NCBI RefSeq assembly: GCF_964340395.1
Contig: NC_135571.1
Coordinates: 3,573,111-3,583,110 of the forward strand
Direction of reading: 5' to 3'
Source: Glandiceps talaboti
Taxonomy: Eukaryota > Hemichordata > Enteropneusta > Spengelidae
DNA: 10,000 nucleotides
Positions 1-8,880 of the stretch are shown here, one piece after another. A program made the translations under genes and the position numbers. The notes below the pieces were generated by a model. That model worked only from the letters and a program-made list of their open reading frames with translations. It had not been told where the DNA came from and made no database searches. Within the stretch, counting starts at the first letter, position 1, and each line of letters opens with the position of its first letter.

Positions 1-110
1 CCTCTTTTACGGCACCATCCAAGGTGTACCTCAACTTGATATTCTGGTTTGCAAGAATGGTTTCACGATATAATCCTAACGATATCATGGCGCAGAACGA
101 AGTAATTTAT
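1..110 (-). pseudogene. Decayed BTB/POZ-like fragment, cut by the window edge
   Basis: Seen: 1-14 is identical to 9598-9611 (14/14) and 42-59 matches 9644-9661 at 15 of 18 bases, in the same order and on the same strand. The spacing differs by 5 bases. On the minus strand one block reads DGAVKE, against NDAVKEA in the other copy. The other block reads HSCKPE, against HSRKLE. Here the two blocks fall in different frames, and a TGA stands two codons before HSC, so no single intact copy of the frame survives. An alternative frame from an ATG at 88-86 stays open to the edge and reads ILANQN, then LDGAVKE, which also looks loosely like the middle of a BTB domain. Inference: a relic or diverged paralogue of the ORF at 9311-9727. 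The matching sequence starts exactly at base 1, so the similarity probably continues outside the window. Confidence 0.35.
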
Positions 111-117
111 CATTATT

Positions 118-125
118 TGACGTCA
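118..125. promoter_or_regulatory. Palindromic CRE-type site TGACGTCA
   Basis: A perfect TGACGTCA octamer, the consensus bound by CREB/ATF bZIP factors, lies about 30 bp upstream of the ATG at 88-86 of the BTB-like fragment on the minus strand. A second perfect copy is at 9530-9537, inside the BTB-like ORF. That one is not at an equivalent place, so the duplication does not explain the pair. By base composition about 0.1 copy would be expected per 10 kb. Function is not shown, because no transcription start is identifiable. Confidence 0.15.
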
Positions 126-1286
126 CGTTCTTACTTTTCGTTTATATTTTTCTTTGTTCAGTTTTGTTTGCGTGATCATAGATCACCGTTGTAATTTTTC
201 TAGAGTCCCATGTTATCACTGTCAGCGGTTGTGCACTGTGCCAGTAGCCAAAGTACTGATCACCTCGGCTGATTCGAGCCTACGTTGGAATATTTCCGAT
301 GATCGCTTATCGCCTCGAGATATGACAACAGCGATTATTTCCAAATACAACGATTTCTGGAGGCTTGAACTGCTTACAGGATTAACACAAATAGTTGACC
401 TGTTGACCATGATACGAAAATAACGTGAAAAAGCTAAGATTTTCAGATATTACATGGATATTTTAAAACATACCTTTTTACTTATCGCAATGTCATCACA
501 ACAAGCTATCATTCTATGCTGTGTTTTATTTTGGTTAATACTTCAAACATAGCACTAATAACCTTTCCCAGTAAACTGGTGTAATTCTATATTTGAAATA
601 CAACGGTGGCAATCGAGGTTTCGGTTTATAAAGGTAGACACAAACTAAACTAAACTACTGTGGCGACCTATTGATATAAGCTATTGAATGGATGTTGTAA
701 GTGTACTCACAGTAGGGTGGCTTTTCTCACGACTTTCGATTGTCTTCATTTGTGAACTTGTCGTGTTTACACTATTTTGATTACAGTATGATTTATCCTC
801 ACAGCAGAGACGATAGTTATGATACAATGCGCATGCTCGAAGAAAAAAGTCCACTGTCATTTCAGGTTATCTGAAAATATGTTTCTTCTACACTTTCTCT
901 GGGTGGACAATTCACAAAGTTGTAACAGTTCATTGAGAAAGGTTGTATTACATCATGTGTTTTCAAAAAGTCAAATAGTACGGATGTACCTATTCAGAGA
1001 CTAATTATCAAGGTTTTAACTGATTAGCAGATAATTGCTATCTTTCCCCGACATCCAGACATTCTTGTAACGGTGTATATCGACCTTTTCTGTTATCATT
1101 GGTCAAAACAATGCTAACGGGTATTCAGAGTTATTTAAAATATGTGATTACCAAAGCATAAATGCACCGGTTTTATTTATAATTTCATAAGTACCAAATG
1201 ATCGTTATACAATGTCAAAACTAAAAATGAACCAACAGGACTATGTTTTACAAGATCGCTACTGGATAATACGGGAGGAGATATAC
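126..1286. other. No supportable gene
   Basis: AT-rich non-coding sequence. The longest open frame (154-423, plus strand) opens with TTG. Its first ATG is at 322, leaving about 33 codons, and I recognise no domain in it. A second short frame, 819-1004 (61 codons, ATG), has no recognisable feature. No RNA gene, transposon terminus or clear splice pair was seen. Confidence 0.5.
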
Positions 1287-1316
1287 AGGGAGAAGAAAGG
1301 GAGAGAAAGAGAGAGA
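1287..1316 (+). repeat. Polypurine (GA-rich) tract
   Basis: Thirty uninterrupted purines, ending in GAGAGA. The purine-rich character already starts at about 1273 with GGGAGGAG. Such tracts can adopt triplex (H-DNA) structure and are common low-complexity sequence in animal genomes. No mirror symmetry strong enough to argue for a specific triplex was seen. Confidence 0.7.
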
Positions 1317-1790
1317 CATTATATAAACTCGTATTTAAAAAAATGATAGTTACAGCACGTAAAAAGTGCAGAATGATATAAATGGTGTTTATCTGTACAA
1401 ACAAGTATAAACAAATGAATATATACAGAACTTCTACTGTTAGTACTACCTGACACAACAGACAGGTATCGTTTATAGATTATCATACATACAATTACAG
1501 CCATATTTAGTGTTTAGTCAGATAAACTGCATTAGTTACACACAGTGGCACCGTTGCATGGCAATCAGTTCAATGTAACCATAGCAGAAACCTGTAAAAT
1601 TAAAAATATACTAATTAAATCGGCTTGTGTTCCCTTCTCTTGGTATATGTTCAGGTTACAGTACACGGTATAGTGTAATGACCATCGCCAGAAGCAGGTT
1701 GGTCCATACGTACCTGTTTCTGACTTGGTTACAATTTGTAGTATCAATACTACAGTTTGCTTGTTGTGTATTACCACAGACATTAGAGAG
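1317..1790. other. No supportable gene
   Basis: Non-coding AT-rich sequence between the polypurine run and the microsatellite. Minus-strand frames here are below 100 codons, hydrophobic by composition, and lack recognisable motifs. The longest one, 1177-1458, begins with TTG rather than ATG. Confidence 0.5.
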
Positions 1791-1886
1791 TATGTATGTA
1801 TGTATGTATGTATGTATGTATGTATGTATGTATGTATGTATGTATGTATGTATGTATGTATGTATGTATGTATGTATGTATGTATG
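1791..1886 (+). repeat. (TATG)24 microsatellite
   Basis: Ninety-six bases of uninterrupted TATG, exactly 24 copies, equal to (ATAC/CATA)n on the other strand. The lack of interruptions suggests a young, length-variable locus. Open frames through it exist only because the repeat contains no stop in the relevant registers. They give Met-Tyr-Val-Cys on plus and Thr-Tyr-Ile-His on minus, with period 4. Confidence 0.97.
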
Positions 1887-1960
1887 CATGCCTGCGTGCT
1901 TGTGTATGTGTGTGTGCATGTGCGTATGTGTGTGTCTGTTTTTCTGTGTGCGATTGTGTT

Positions 1961-1997
<37 letters not shown>

Positions 1998-2009
1998 TGG
2001 GGGGGGGGG
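1887..2009 (+). repeat. TG-rich tract, (TG)16 and G11 run
   Basis: Directly after the TATG array the sequence decays through CATG, CCTG, CGTG and CTTG tetramers into TG-rich sequence. It then becomes (TG)16 at 1965-1996 and ends in an uninterrupted run of 11 G at 1999-2009. Long TG/CA tracts can form Z-DNA and the G run can stall polymerases. Together with the TATG array this makes one compound microsatellite of about 220 bp, apparently grown from one TG-containing seed by slippage and point mutation. Confidence 0.93.
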
Positions 2010-2282
2010 TGTTTTGTGCCCGTGTGTGAAATACGCATCCAACAAACTTGAACTTTGTCTTTCCGGGTCAAAGTCGTGCCTACACCAGGAAATAATTTTC
2101 TTACAAATAGAACACTTCATGACTTTATAATAGTTATAGTTTCCGCAAAGTTCGAGTGAAATGAATTAAAATTAAAGAAACGACATTGTTCTGTTTATAA
2201 TGTAACGTTTAATTATTTTTGAGACCCATAAACATTTTGTAATAAGTATGTATTTCCTGTACTTCACACAGAAACTTAGATT
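2010..2282. other. No supportable gene
   Basis: AT-rich single-copy-looking sequence between the G run and the inverted duplication. Nothing beyond chance-length frames was found. Confidence 0.5.
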
Positions 2283-2734
2283 TACGATGTAGAGTGGAAT
2301 TTGTTGGTAAATAATGAAGTATCTACAGCCAAGTTCAATGAACTCGCCAAAACAGTGTTACAAGTTTTTTCGTGGTTCATACAACATTGACAGGTATTAT
2401 TAAGAAAACACTTCAGACACACTGACTTGCTACAAATGTAAACAAAATACAAGTAACTGCTACAGAAGGCATTTGGAGTCTGGGAAAATGTATACATGTA
2501 ACACTTCGTGTAGTCTGCTGCAATCATCAATGGGCCAGGTAGTAACAATGTATCACATATTGTATTTTGTTTCCATTTGTAATGATTCGGCGTATTGTCC
2601 TTACAATGACAATGTTGTATGAAGCACGAATACAATGTTGTATGAAGCACGAATACAACATATTTGTAACACACACTCTTCTGGCAAGGTTTAATGAAAA
2701 CGGTTGTATTTTCGAGTCGTTGACACTCAGTCAT
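2282..2734 (-). CDS. Hypothetical cysteine-rich ORF, probably not a gene
   Basis: An ATG-initiated 150-codon frame with 16 cysteines. They cluster near the C-terminal half (residues 101, 106, 109, 115, 117, 118 and 125). Hydrophobic and aromatic segments lie between them, and there is no clear signal peptide. I do not recognise a family, and the cysteines do not fit a C2H2 zinc-finger spacing. By composition a stop-free run this long is expected only about 0.05 times in 10 kb by chance. However, the frame crosses both arms of an inverted duplication (2283-2460 and 2540-2755), so if the arms come from a coding sequence one half must be antisense. The left-arm minus-strand reading LYFVYIC, then CCMNHE, has a counterpart on the plus strand of the right arm: LYFVSIC, then CCMKHE. 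This favours a relic read outward from the centre over one 150-residue protein. Confidence 0.15.
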   Translation of the reverse strand: MTECQRLENTTVFIKPCQKSVCYKYVVFVLHTTLYSCFIQHCHCKDNTPNHYKWKQNTICDTLLLPGPLMIAADYTKCYMYTFSQTPNAFCSSYLYFVYICSKSVCLKCFLNNTCQCCMNHEKTCNTVLASSLNLAVDTSLFTNKFHSTS

Positions 2735-2755
2735 ATGAACTTTGTCAACAAACAG
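2283..2755. repeat. Imperfect inverted duplication (two diverged arms)
   Basis: Left arm about 2283-2460, right arm about 2540-2755, in opposite orientation around a centre near 2505. Matching blocks in order: 2431-2452 against the reverse complement of 2560-2581, 21 of 22 bases; 2369-2389 against the reverse complement of 2610-2630 (and again 2633-2653), 20 of 21; 2355-2363 against 2664-2672, 9 of 9. Between blocks the similarity is patchy, with indels, and it seems to continue weakly to the outer ends (an ACCAACAAA-like block on the left, GTCAACAAA on the right). Terminal inverted repeats or target-site duplications of a known transposon were not recognised. It could be a fold-back element, a head-to-head duplicated exon, or a relic of either. 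Confidence 0.6.
2609..2654 (+). repeat. Exact 23-bp tandem duplication
   Basis: Two perfect adjacent 23-bp copies, 2609-2631 and 2632-2654, beginning ACAATGTTG and ending CACGAAT. The bases after the second copy repeat the start of the unit (ACAA). The left arm of the inverted duplication has only one corresponding copy (2369-2389), so this duplication arose after the arms separated. Its length is not a multiple of three. Confidence 0.93.
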
Positions 2756-3636
2756 TCGTCGCTACAAGAGGTACAATTATAGTTGTAAGGCGTATGGCAT
2801 ATCTAGGATTGAAAAAATGTCCCCCAACCCGCACCACTCTACTAAATGTCACTTCAAAAAATTCCATAGATATTTTCAGCAATATATTTGTTCGACAGTC
2901 AATGTAGTTGTCGTATTAAAAAAATAACTTCTGATTCTCTCCGGCACTCAGAACATACTTGCATATTCCAACCGCACTCTCTATAGAAACTGCAATAAAA
3001 CATGGTACAAACAAACAAGAAGACACACTTTCTGGTTCCTCTGTTCCACTTTTCAAAGTTGCCGGACAATAGGGGTCACTAATACTTATATGCAAACAGT
3101 CTTATAGCTTCACAAGTGCACAATCTTAAGTCGTGAAGTGTTATGAATAGTTTCGTATCCCGTCCTTTCACATTGAAAGGCCATCGATAAATTTACAAGG
3201 AGATAATGATAATTACACACCTGTTGGAGAATCTAGGAACGGTCTGAGTATTTTTTACAATGTTAGATCCCATAATATTTGGTGTTTAATAGTAATACAC
3301 ATAGAAAAAGGTCGAATCCTCAAAGACGGATGTTATAAATCAAATATCAAGTCACACGCACAGGAAATATGTGGTCTACATTTAGACTATTTGAAAATAG
3401 ACATATTAAGTTTGTGAACTAAAAGTTACAAATTTACCAAAACTGAAACCCATGACAACCTGTACCTCGACAGTCGTGTGTACATCTAGATATATGGCTT
3501 GACATATTTCGTGGAGAAGAAAAAATTATCGGTGGTAAAACTAGTCCGATAAACAGAAAATAGAATTTGAGAATGTTCCAAGTACACGCGAGGGTTGGTG
3601 ACATGCACACGTTTGTGTTGTAAAATCTTCCATAAG
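2756..3636. other. No supportable gene
   Basis: Non-coding AT-rich sequence. The minus-strand frame 3434-3640 (68 codons, ATG) has a hydrophobic stretch but no recognisable domain, and its length is expected by chance. The overlapping plus-strand frames at 2704-2927 are short and featureless. Confidence 0.5.
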
Positions 3637-3716
3637 TCATTTGTCACCTTGACAACGGCATGTATACGACATTTGATGTTCTAGATTTGGGTGCAGGTGC
3701 AGCCTTTCTTATCTCC
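3637..3716 (+). other. Weak exon-like candidate with a DLGAG motif
   Basis: A short plus-strand frame with an ATG at 3660 reads FDVLDLGAGAAFL, then a CCA|GTAAGT sequence that fits a splice donor (intron from about 3717). The string VLDLGAG is the shape of motif I of class I S-adenosylmethionine-dependent methyltransferases, where the Gly-rich loop contacts the cofactor. Unspliced, the frame ends at a TAG 24 codons after the ATG. The possible acceptor side (around CATAAG at 3631-3636) is poor. No companion exon with later methyltransferase motifs was seen nearby, so this may be chance. Confidence 0.1.
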
Positions 3717-3719
3717 AGT

Positions 3720-4949
3720 AAGTTTTAGGGATTACGTTTATAAGTGATTTATAATCCAGCATACCGTGCTACTGGGGAGGAAAAAAACAATGCTACACTG
3801 TGTTTCTGCACTTTTTTGCCGTCACATAACTAAACAGGCATGCCTAAACCGGGGAGAACACGAGCTAAATTAATCAAGTCTCGTGACCCGGACAGTGTTT
3901 TTTGTCAAAAATGTTGATTTATTCAATTAAACTGATGTCACTGTGTCTCATAGTCTACTTTTAATTGTTATCAAATTAATAGAAATGCCCAACATGAGTA
4001 GAAATCACTCAGTTTGATGTGTCAATCAAATAAATAAATTTATCAACAGGTGACACAAGTTGTGTTCTTTAACTCAGGAGCAGACGACGATGACCCTAAT
4101 TCTATCTCGTCAAAATGAATTTTATCTCTATTTGTAAGGCTAATAGTCAACAAATTGCGACATCCTTTACCCAGGTGTACTCGAACTCTTACACAACTTT
4201 GCTAAATAATAAATCACACCCTCTCTGGCAGACAGACTGAGACATTTTTCCCGCCAAAATTGAATCGACAAAAATTCTACTTTTTCTGTACTTTTTTCCA
4301 ATAACAAAAAATGTGTATTATAAAATTTCCTCTACTTTCAGAAGTACAAAAAATGCTTTACACGTGACAACATCTTCGAGTATTTCCGGAGATCTGTCGG
4401 CCAACTTTTGACCTCAATGTACGACACTCAAGGGTTTTTAACAAAATAATGAAAACTGACGTGGAGTATTAGTTTGCACACTTTACCAATTTACGGTTGA
4501 AGTAGTGTGCGTTTTCAATGAATCTGTCAGCTTCCACTAAATGTAGTGATACTCTCTCTACATTCCAACGGAAATACGTCGGTGCCCATGAAAACACTTG
4601 TATAATTTGGCAACAGAAATGTTTAAACATGGCAGTGCTTATCGTCTGCGTGATTCAAAAAGTGACATGTACTGAGACGGTTAATTACATCTCGTATATT
4701 ATTCTGCAATAAATGAATACGAATTCACCTTTAGGACTTGCAACTCCATCCCGACAGCTACACAACAAAATAAATAATTTGCTGACAGATTTTTGTTAAA
4801 AAGTTAACACACCACCGAGCAGGTGGGTGGTTAATGGTTGTGGCAAGCTCTATGGTAATGAAGGCAGTTACTTGTTTGTTCGCGATTGTTTACTCGAGTG
4901 TCGTGTCTAGTCGTATTTTAACAGGGGACACTAAACTCAGTAGACAATC
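3720..4949. other. No supportable gene
   Basis: AT-rich sequence with many homopolymer A and T runs. The frame at 4518-4712 (64 codons, ATG) has no domain that I recognise and is of chance length. No RNA gene, array or element end was seen. Confidence 0.5.
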
Positions 4950-5013
4950 ATGGCTAGTGCGTGGAGTAGGTAGAATGTCGTCAAAACGATTCATCTAATC
5001 ACACTGATTTCAG

Positions 5014-5059
5014 AGTCGGACGTTGATTACGTCATCGTCGCCAGTGAGATCAGGAGAAG
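5014..5059 (+). other. Candidate 46-nt internal exon
   Basis: Bounded on the left by GATTTCAG (AG at 5012-5013), with a branch-point-like CTAAT at 4995-4999. On the right AGAAG is followed by a perfect GTAAGT donor at 5060-5065. One frame reads SDVDYVIVASEIRR, and 13 of its 14 codons are compatible with preferred GC or T endings, mostly G or C, in an otherwise AT-rich neighbourhood. That is the bias expected of coding sequence. The exon would start and end inside codons (two bases on each side). Upstream, an ATG at 4950 in a strong context (A at -3, G at +4) encodes only seven codons before TAG, so it would have to be an upstream ORF or an unrelated feature. I could not place the next exon with confidence: a TTGCAG at 5725-5730 would add only about nine codons before a stop. 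The gene is unidentified, and the call rests on splice signals and codon bias alone. Confidence 0.22.
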
Positions 5060-5065
5060 GTAAGT

Positions 5066-6886
5066 GTCCTTGTTAACTTGCCTTTCTCGTGGGTGGTAAT
5101 TCATTCGGGGAATTGTAACCAGCCAGCTTTTTCATATGCCACTCTCAGTGACTCGAGCTGACCGGTCGAAAAGCATGCCTTTGGTGTTCAAACCTTTGCC
5201 CCTATATAGGTTATGTTGAAATGTAACAATCTTGTTCGTAAACAGAAATTTTCCGCGCTGAAAAAAATCAGTTAACTTACTAAAATTATTAAAATAAAAA
5301 GAAAACTTGCGTAGATATTTGAGCAAATTTACTTTTGCACCCGTTAGCCTGTTCATCGTCGAGGTGATTCTCTTTTGTCGGATCTCAAAAAATTCTGCGC
5401 AGAATGCAATATCGATTTGTCAGATTTTGTCGTCAAAATTGTCACCAGTTTATGTCAACTAATTTGAAGTGGACACGTTTTCATTGATTTAAGAGCCGCC
5501 ATTTTTGTATTCAAAACTTACACAAGTGGTCACAAAAACCTCCCCTATTTCAAGTTTGAGGGCTTGATTTGGGGTCCAAGATCATAAAAAATCACTTGTA
5601 TACTAATCAAAGTTATATTATAATAAGTTCGTATAGTGAATTCAAACTAGAGAGAATGTTTAGTCTGTTATGATGTCGAGTTGGTACTCATTCTAAAAGT
5701 GCTAGCTGGCGCCTGATTGTTCAGTTGCAGAAAGAAAGGTCTTACATTGCAATCATAACGGTGAACCGTTAATCGCGTTACTGGCAATTTCTCGGTCCCA
5801 CAACTTCAACGTAGAGATAATAATTGATTGAACTAATAGTGCGACTGGTCACGGATGCGGACTGTTGTTTGTTTAGTAAAATTTGGGCTAATGTATTAGA
5901 TAGAAGTGTCTGGTTGATTGTAGTAACACTTGGCGTTCATCTACTAGTAAACAACTTTGTTCACATTAAGGATTACTACACTAAGAACAGATTAAGTCGG
6001 GTCGGTGAATTTATAAGATTTTACGATGTCTCACAATTCATCATTCGTACGTGAACGGTTAGTAACTTGGACGACTTACATCGCAGACAAAAAAAACCTG
6101 GAAACGTTTATTCAGTTCACTACAAAAACAGAATATATACTTATACACACGAACTTAAACAAGTTACGAATAACAAACGGATGAAAAGTGAGAAATCTCA
6201 CGAACTAGGTTTATCATTTACACAACGTACCACGTCTAACATCGCCACCTGACAAATTAGACCCGACACGAAATCTTCTAATCTCCCCTCAATTTTAGTG
6301 GGAAAAAGACGGAAAATCAACAGAAGGACGACTCGTGAATTCTAAATATTGTGTAAATCGAACAGATAAAACTATGCAATTACTGTTGCATTCTAAACTA
6401 TCGTTATCACATCGCGTCACGTTTGCAGGGTAAATTAAATGATGTATGGTAAACTAGTTCTGACCTTTAACCTTTTGCCAAGGTGGATTGATAAAACTCG
6501 TCCTGCAACTTTAAAAACACGCAATCGTTACAAAGAAAATATCGTGTGACCTCGTGAAATGACAGAAGAAAGATGCAGAAAGTAAATATGAAATAATTAC
6601 AAACAAGATGCCTTTAGTATGAAACAACACAGACAGTCATAGGTACAGAAAATATCAAACATGGAACGTGCTGGGAGAACGTGGATTCCATTTTGTGACA
6701 ATATTTCGGAAAGTCGTTAAACCGTACTGCAGCGGGTTGTAAATTATGCGTCGTACTATGTTATTCAGACACTGGTTGATAAGTAATTTATATTTTTGTA
6801 TCATACGAGTGATTTCGTTCACGGAAGTTTGTTTTGCAATAAATAAAAGAGTGAGCAAACTAGCTGAATTAGTAATGTACAGATAT
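5066..6886. other. No supportable gene
   Basis: AT-rich sequence up to the minisatellite. Frames at 5132-5356 (minus, ATG, 74 codons), 5824-6054 (plus, TTG, 76 codons, one hydrophobic stretch) and 6067-6252 (plus, TTG, 61 codons) have no recognisable motif and are of chance length. No tRNA-like fold, transposon terminus or long repeat was found. The flank immediately left of the array shows no inverted match to the flank on its right. Confidence 0.5.
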
Positions 6887-7226
6887 ATACTGTCCTGTTC
6901 TACAGTATAGCCTGGTATCCATACTGTCCTGTTGTACAGTATAGCCTGGTATCCATACTGTTCTGTTCTACAGTATAGCCTGGTATCCATACTGTCCTGT
7001 TGTACAGTATAGCCTGGTATCCATACTGTTCTGTTCTACAGTATAGCCTGGAATCTATACTGTCCTGTTGTACAGTATAGCCTGGAATCCATACTGTCCT
7101 GTTGTACAGTATAGCCTGGTATCCATACTGTTCTGTTCTACAGTATAGCCTGGAATCCATACTGTCCTGTTCTACAGTATAGCCTGGAATCCATACTGTC
7201 CTGTTCTACAGTATAGCCTGGAATCC

Positions 7227-7430
7227 ATACTGTTCTGTTCTACAGTATAGCCTGGAATCCATACTGTCCTGTTCTACAGTATAGCCTGGAATCCATACTG
7301 TCCTGTTATACAGTATAGCCTGGAATCCATACTGTTCTGTTCTACAGTATAGCCTGGAATCCATACTGTCCTGTTCTACAGTATAGCCTGGAATCCATAC
7401 TGTCCTGTTATACAGTATAGCCTGGTATCC
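7227..7430 (+). repeat. Higher-order trimer duplication inside the minisatellite
   Basis: Three-monomer blocks 7227-7328 and 7329-7430 agree at 101 of 102 bases. Each has a TGTTCTGTTC monomer, then a TGTCCTGTTC monomer, then a TGTCCTGTTA monomer. The only difference is GGAATCC against GGTATCC at the end. This shows that amplification has acted on groups of monomers as well as on single ones. Confidence 0.85.
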
Positions 7431-7910
7431 ATACTGTCCTGTTCTACAGTATAGCCTGGAATCTATACTGTCCTGTTCTACAGTATAGCCTGGAATCCAT
7501 ACTGTCCTGTTGTACAGTATAGCCTGGTATCCATACTGTCCTGTTGTACAGTATAGCCTGGTATCCATACTGTCCTGTTCTACAGTATAGCCTGGAATCT
7601 ATACTGTCCTGTTCTACAGTATAGCATGGAATCCATACTGTCCTGTTCTACAGTATAGCCTGGAATCCATACTGTCCTGTTGTACAGTATAGCCTGGTAT
7701 CCATACTGTCCTGTTCTACAGTATAGCCTGGAATCTATACTGTCCTGTTGTACAGTATAGCCTGGAATCTATACTGTCCTGTTCTACAGTATATCCTGGA
7801 ATCTATACTGTCCTGTTCTACAGTATAGCCTGGAATCCACACTGTCCTGTTCTACAGTATAGTCTGGAATCCATACTGTCCTGTTCTACAGTATATCCTG
7901 GAATCTATAC

Positions 7911-8065
7911 TGTCCTGTTGTAACAGTATAGCCTGGAATCCATACTGTCCTGTTGTAACAGTATAGCCTGGAATCCATACTGTCCTGTTGTAACAGTATA
8001 GCCTGGAATCCATACTGTCCTGTTCTACAGTATAGCCTGGAATCCACACTGTCCTGTTGTAACAG
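7911..8065 (+). repeat. Zone of 35-bp variant monomers (TTGTAACAG)
   Basis: Four monomers with an extra A, reading CTGTTGTAACAG, lie near 7917, 7951, 7986 and 8055. They are found nowhere else in the array. The insertion creates a second, competing inner hairpin (CTGTT paired with AACAG around GT). Their restriction to one zone suggests local duplication of a single mutant unit. Confidence 0.8.
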
Positions 8066-8080
8066 TATAGCCTGGAATCC

Positions 8081-8335
8081 ATACTGTCCTGGTCTACAGT
8101 ATAGCCTGGAATCCACACTGTCCTGTTCTACAGTATAGCCTGGAATCCATACTGTCCTGTTCTACAGTATAGCCTGGAATCCACACTGTCCTGTTCTACA
8201 GTATAGCCTGGAATCCATACTGTCCTGTTCTACAGTATAGCCTGGAATCCATACTGTCCTGGTCTACAGTATAGCCTGGAATCCACACTGTCCTGTTCTA
8301 CAGTATAGCCTGGAATCCATACTGTCCTGGTCTAC
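8081..8335 (+). repeat. Zone of GGTCTACAG variants with a 170-bp block shift
   Basis: The G-for-T variant CCTGGTCTACAG occurs at 8089, 8259 and 8327 only. Bases 8081-8149 and 8251-8319 are identical over 69 bases, including the nearby ACACTGT variant, at a shift of exactly 170 bp (five monomers). This points to a duplication of a multi-monomer block. Confidence 0.8.
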
Positions 8336-8424
8336 AGTATAGCCTGGAATCTATACTGTCCTGTTCTACAGTATAGTCTGGAATCCATACTGTCCTGTTC
8401 TACAGTATAGCCTGGAATCTATAC

Positions 8425-8880
8425 TGTCCTGTTCTCTACAGTATAGCCTGGAATCTATACTGTTCTGTTCTACAGTATAGCCTGGAATCCATACTGTCCT
8501 GTTCTACAGTATAGCCTGGAATCTATACTGTCCTGTTCTCTACAGTATAGTCTGGAATCTATACTGTCCTGTTCTCTACAGTATAGCCTGGAATCCACAC
8601 TGTCCTGTTCTACAGTATAGCCTGGAATCCATACTGTCCTGTTCTACAGTATATAGCCTGGAATCCATACTGTTCTGTTCTACAGTATATAGCCTGGAAT
8701 CCATACTGTCCTGTTCTACAGTATAGCCTGGAATCCATACTGTCCTGTTATACAGTATAGCCTGGAATCCATACTGTCCTGTTATACAGTATAGCCTGGA
8801 ATCTATACTGTTCTGTTCTACAGTATATAGCCTGGAATCCATACTGTCCTGTTCTCTACAGTATATAGCCTGGAATCCAT
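8425..8880 (+). repeat. Zone of 36-bp variant monomers (CTCTACAG, GTATATAGCC)
   Basis: Two different 2-bp expansions, CT to CTCT before the right stem and TA to TATA after it, are confined to this zone. CTCT occurs near 8434, 8537, 8574 and 8854. TATA occurs near 8650, 8685, 8824 and 8863. One monomer near 8854-8870 carries both. The two expansions probably arose by slippage and then spread locally. Confidence 0.8.

Noticed and set aside
154-423. 89-codon plus-strand frame
   Set aside because: It starts with TTG, has its first ATG at 322, shows no domain, and is of a length expected by chance.
1565-2130. Overlapping ORFs of up to 168 codons on both strands across the microsatellite
   Set aside because: They consist of Met-Tyr-Val-Cys or Thr-Tyr-Ile-His repeats translated from TATG and TG tracts, and are open on both strands at once.
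2282-2734. C2H2 zinc-finger relic in the Cys-rich ORF
   Set aside because: Some cysteines are 28 residues apart, but the Cys-x2-Cys, Phe, Leu and His-x3-His positions do not line up in any register.
3836-3845. AGGCATGCCT palindrome matching a p53-family half-site
   Set aside because: A single half-site, with about two expected by chance in 10 kb, and no second half-site at the right spacing.
5201-5210. Perfect CArG box CCTATATAGG (SRF consensus)
   Set aside because: By composition about 0.7 matches to the CArG consensus are expected in 10 kb, and no nearby gene start supports it.
5392-5405. 14-bp perfect palindrome ATTCTGCGCAGAAT
   Set aside because: About one palindrome of this length is expected by chance in the window, and it is isolated with no repeats around it.
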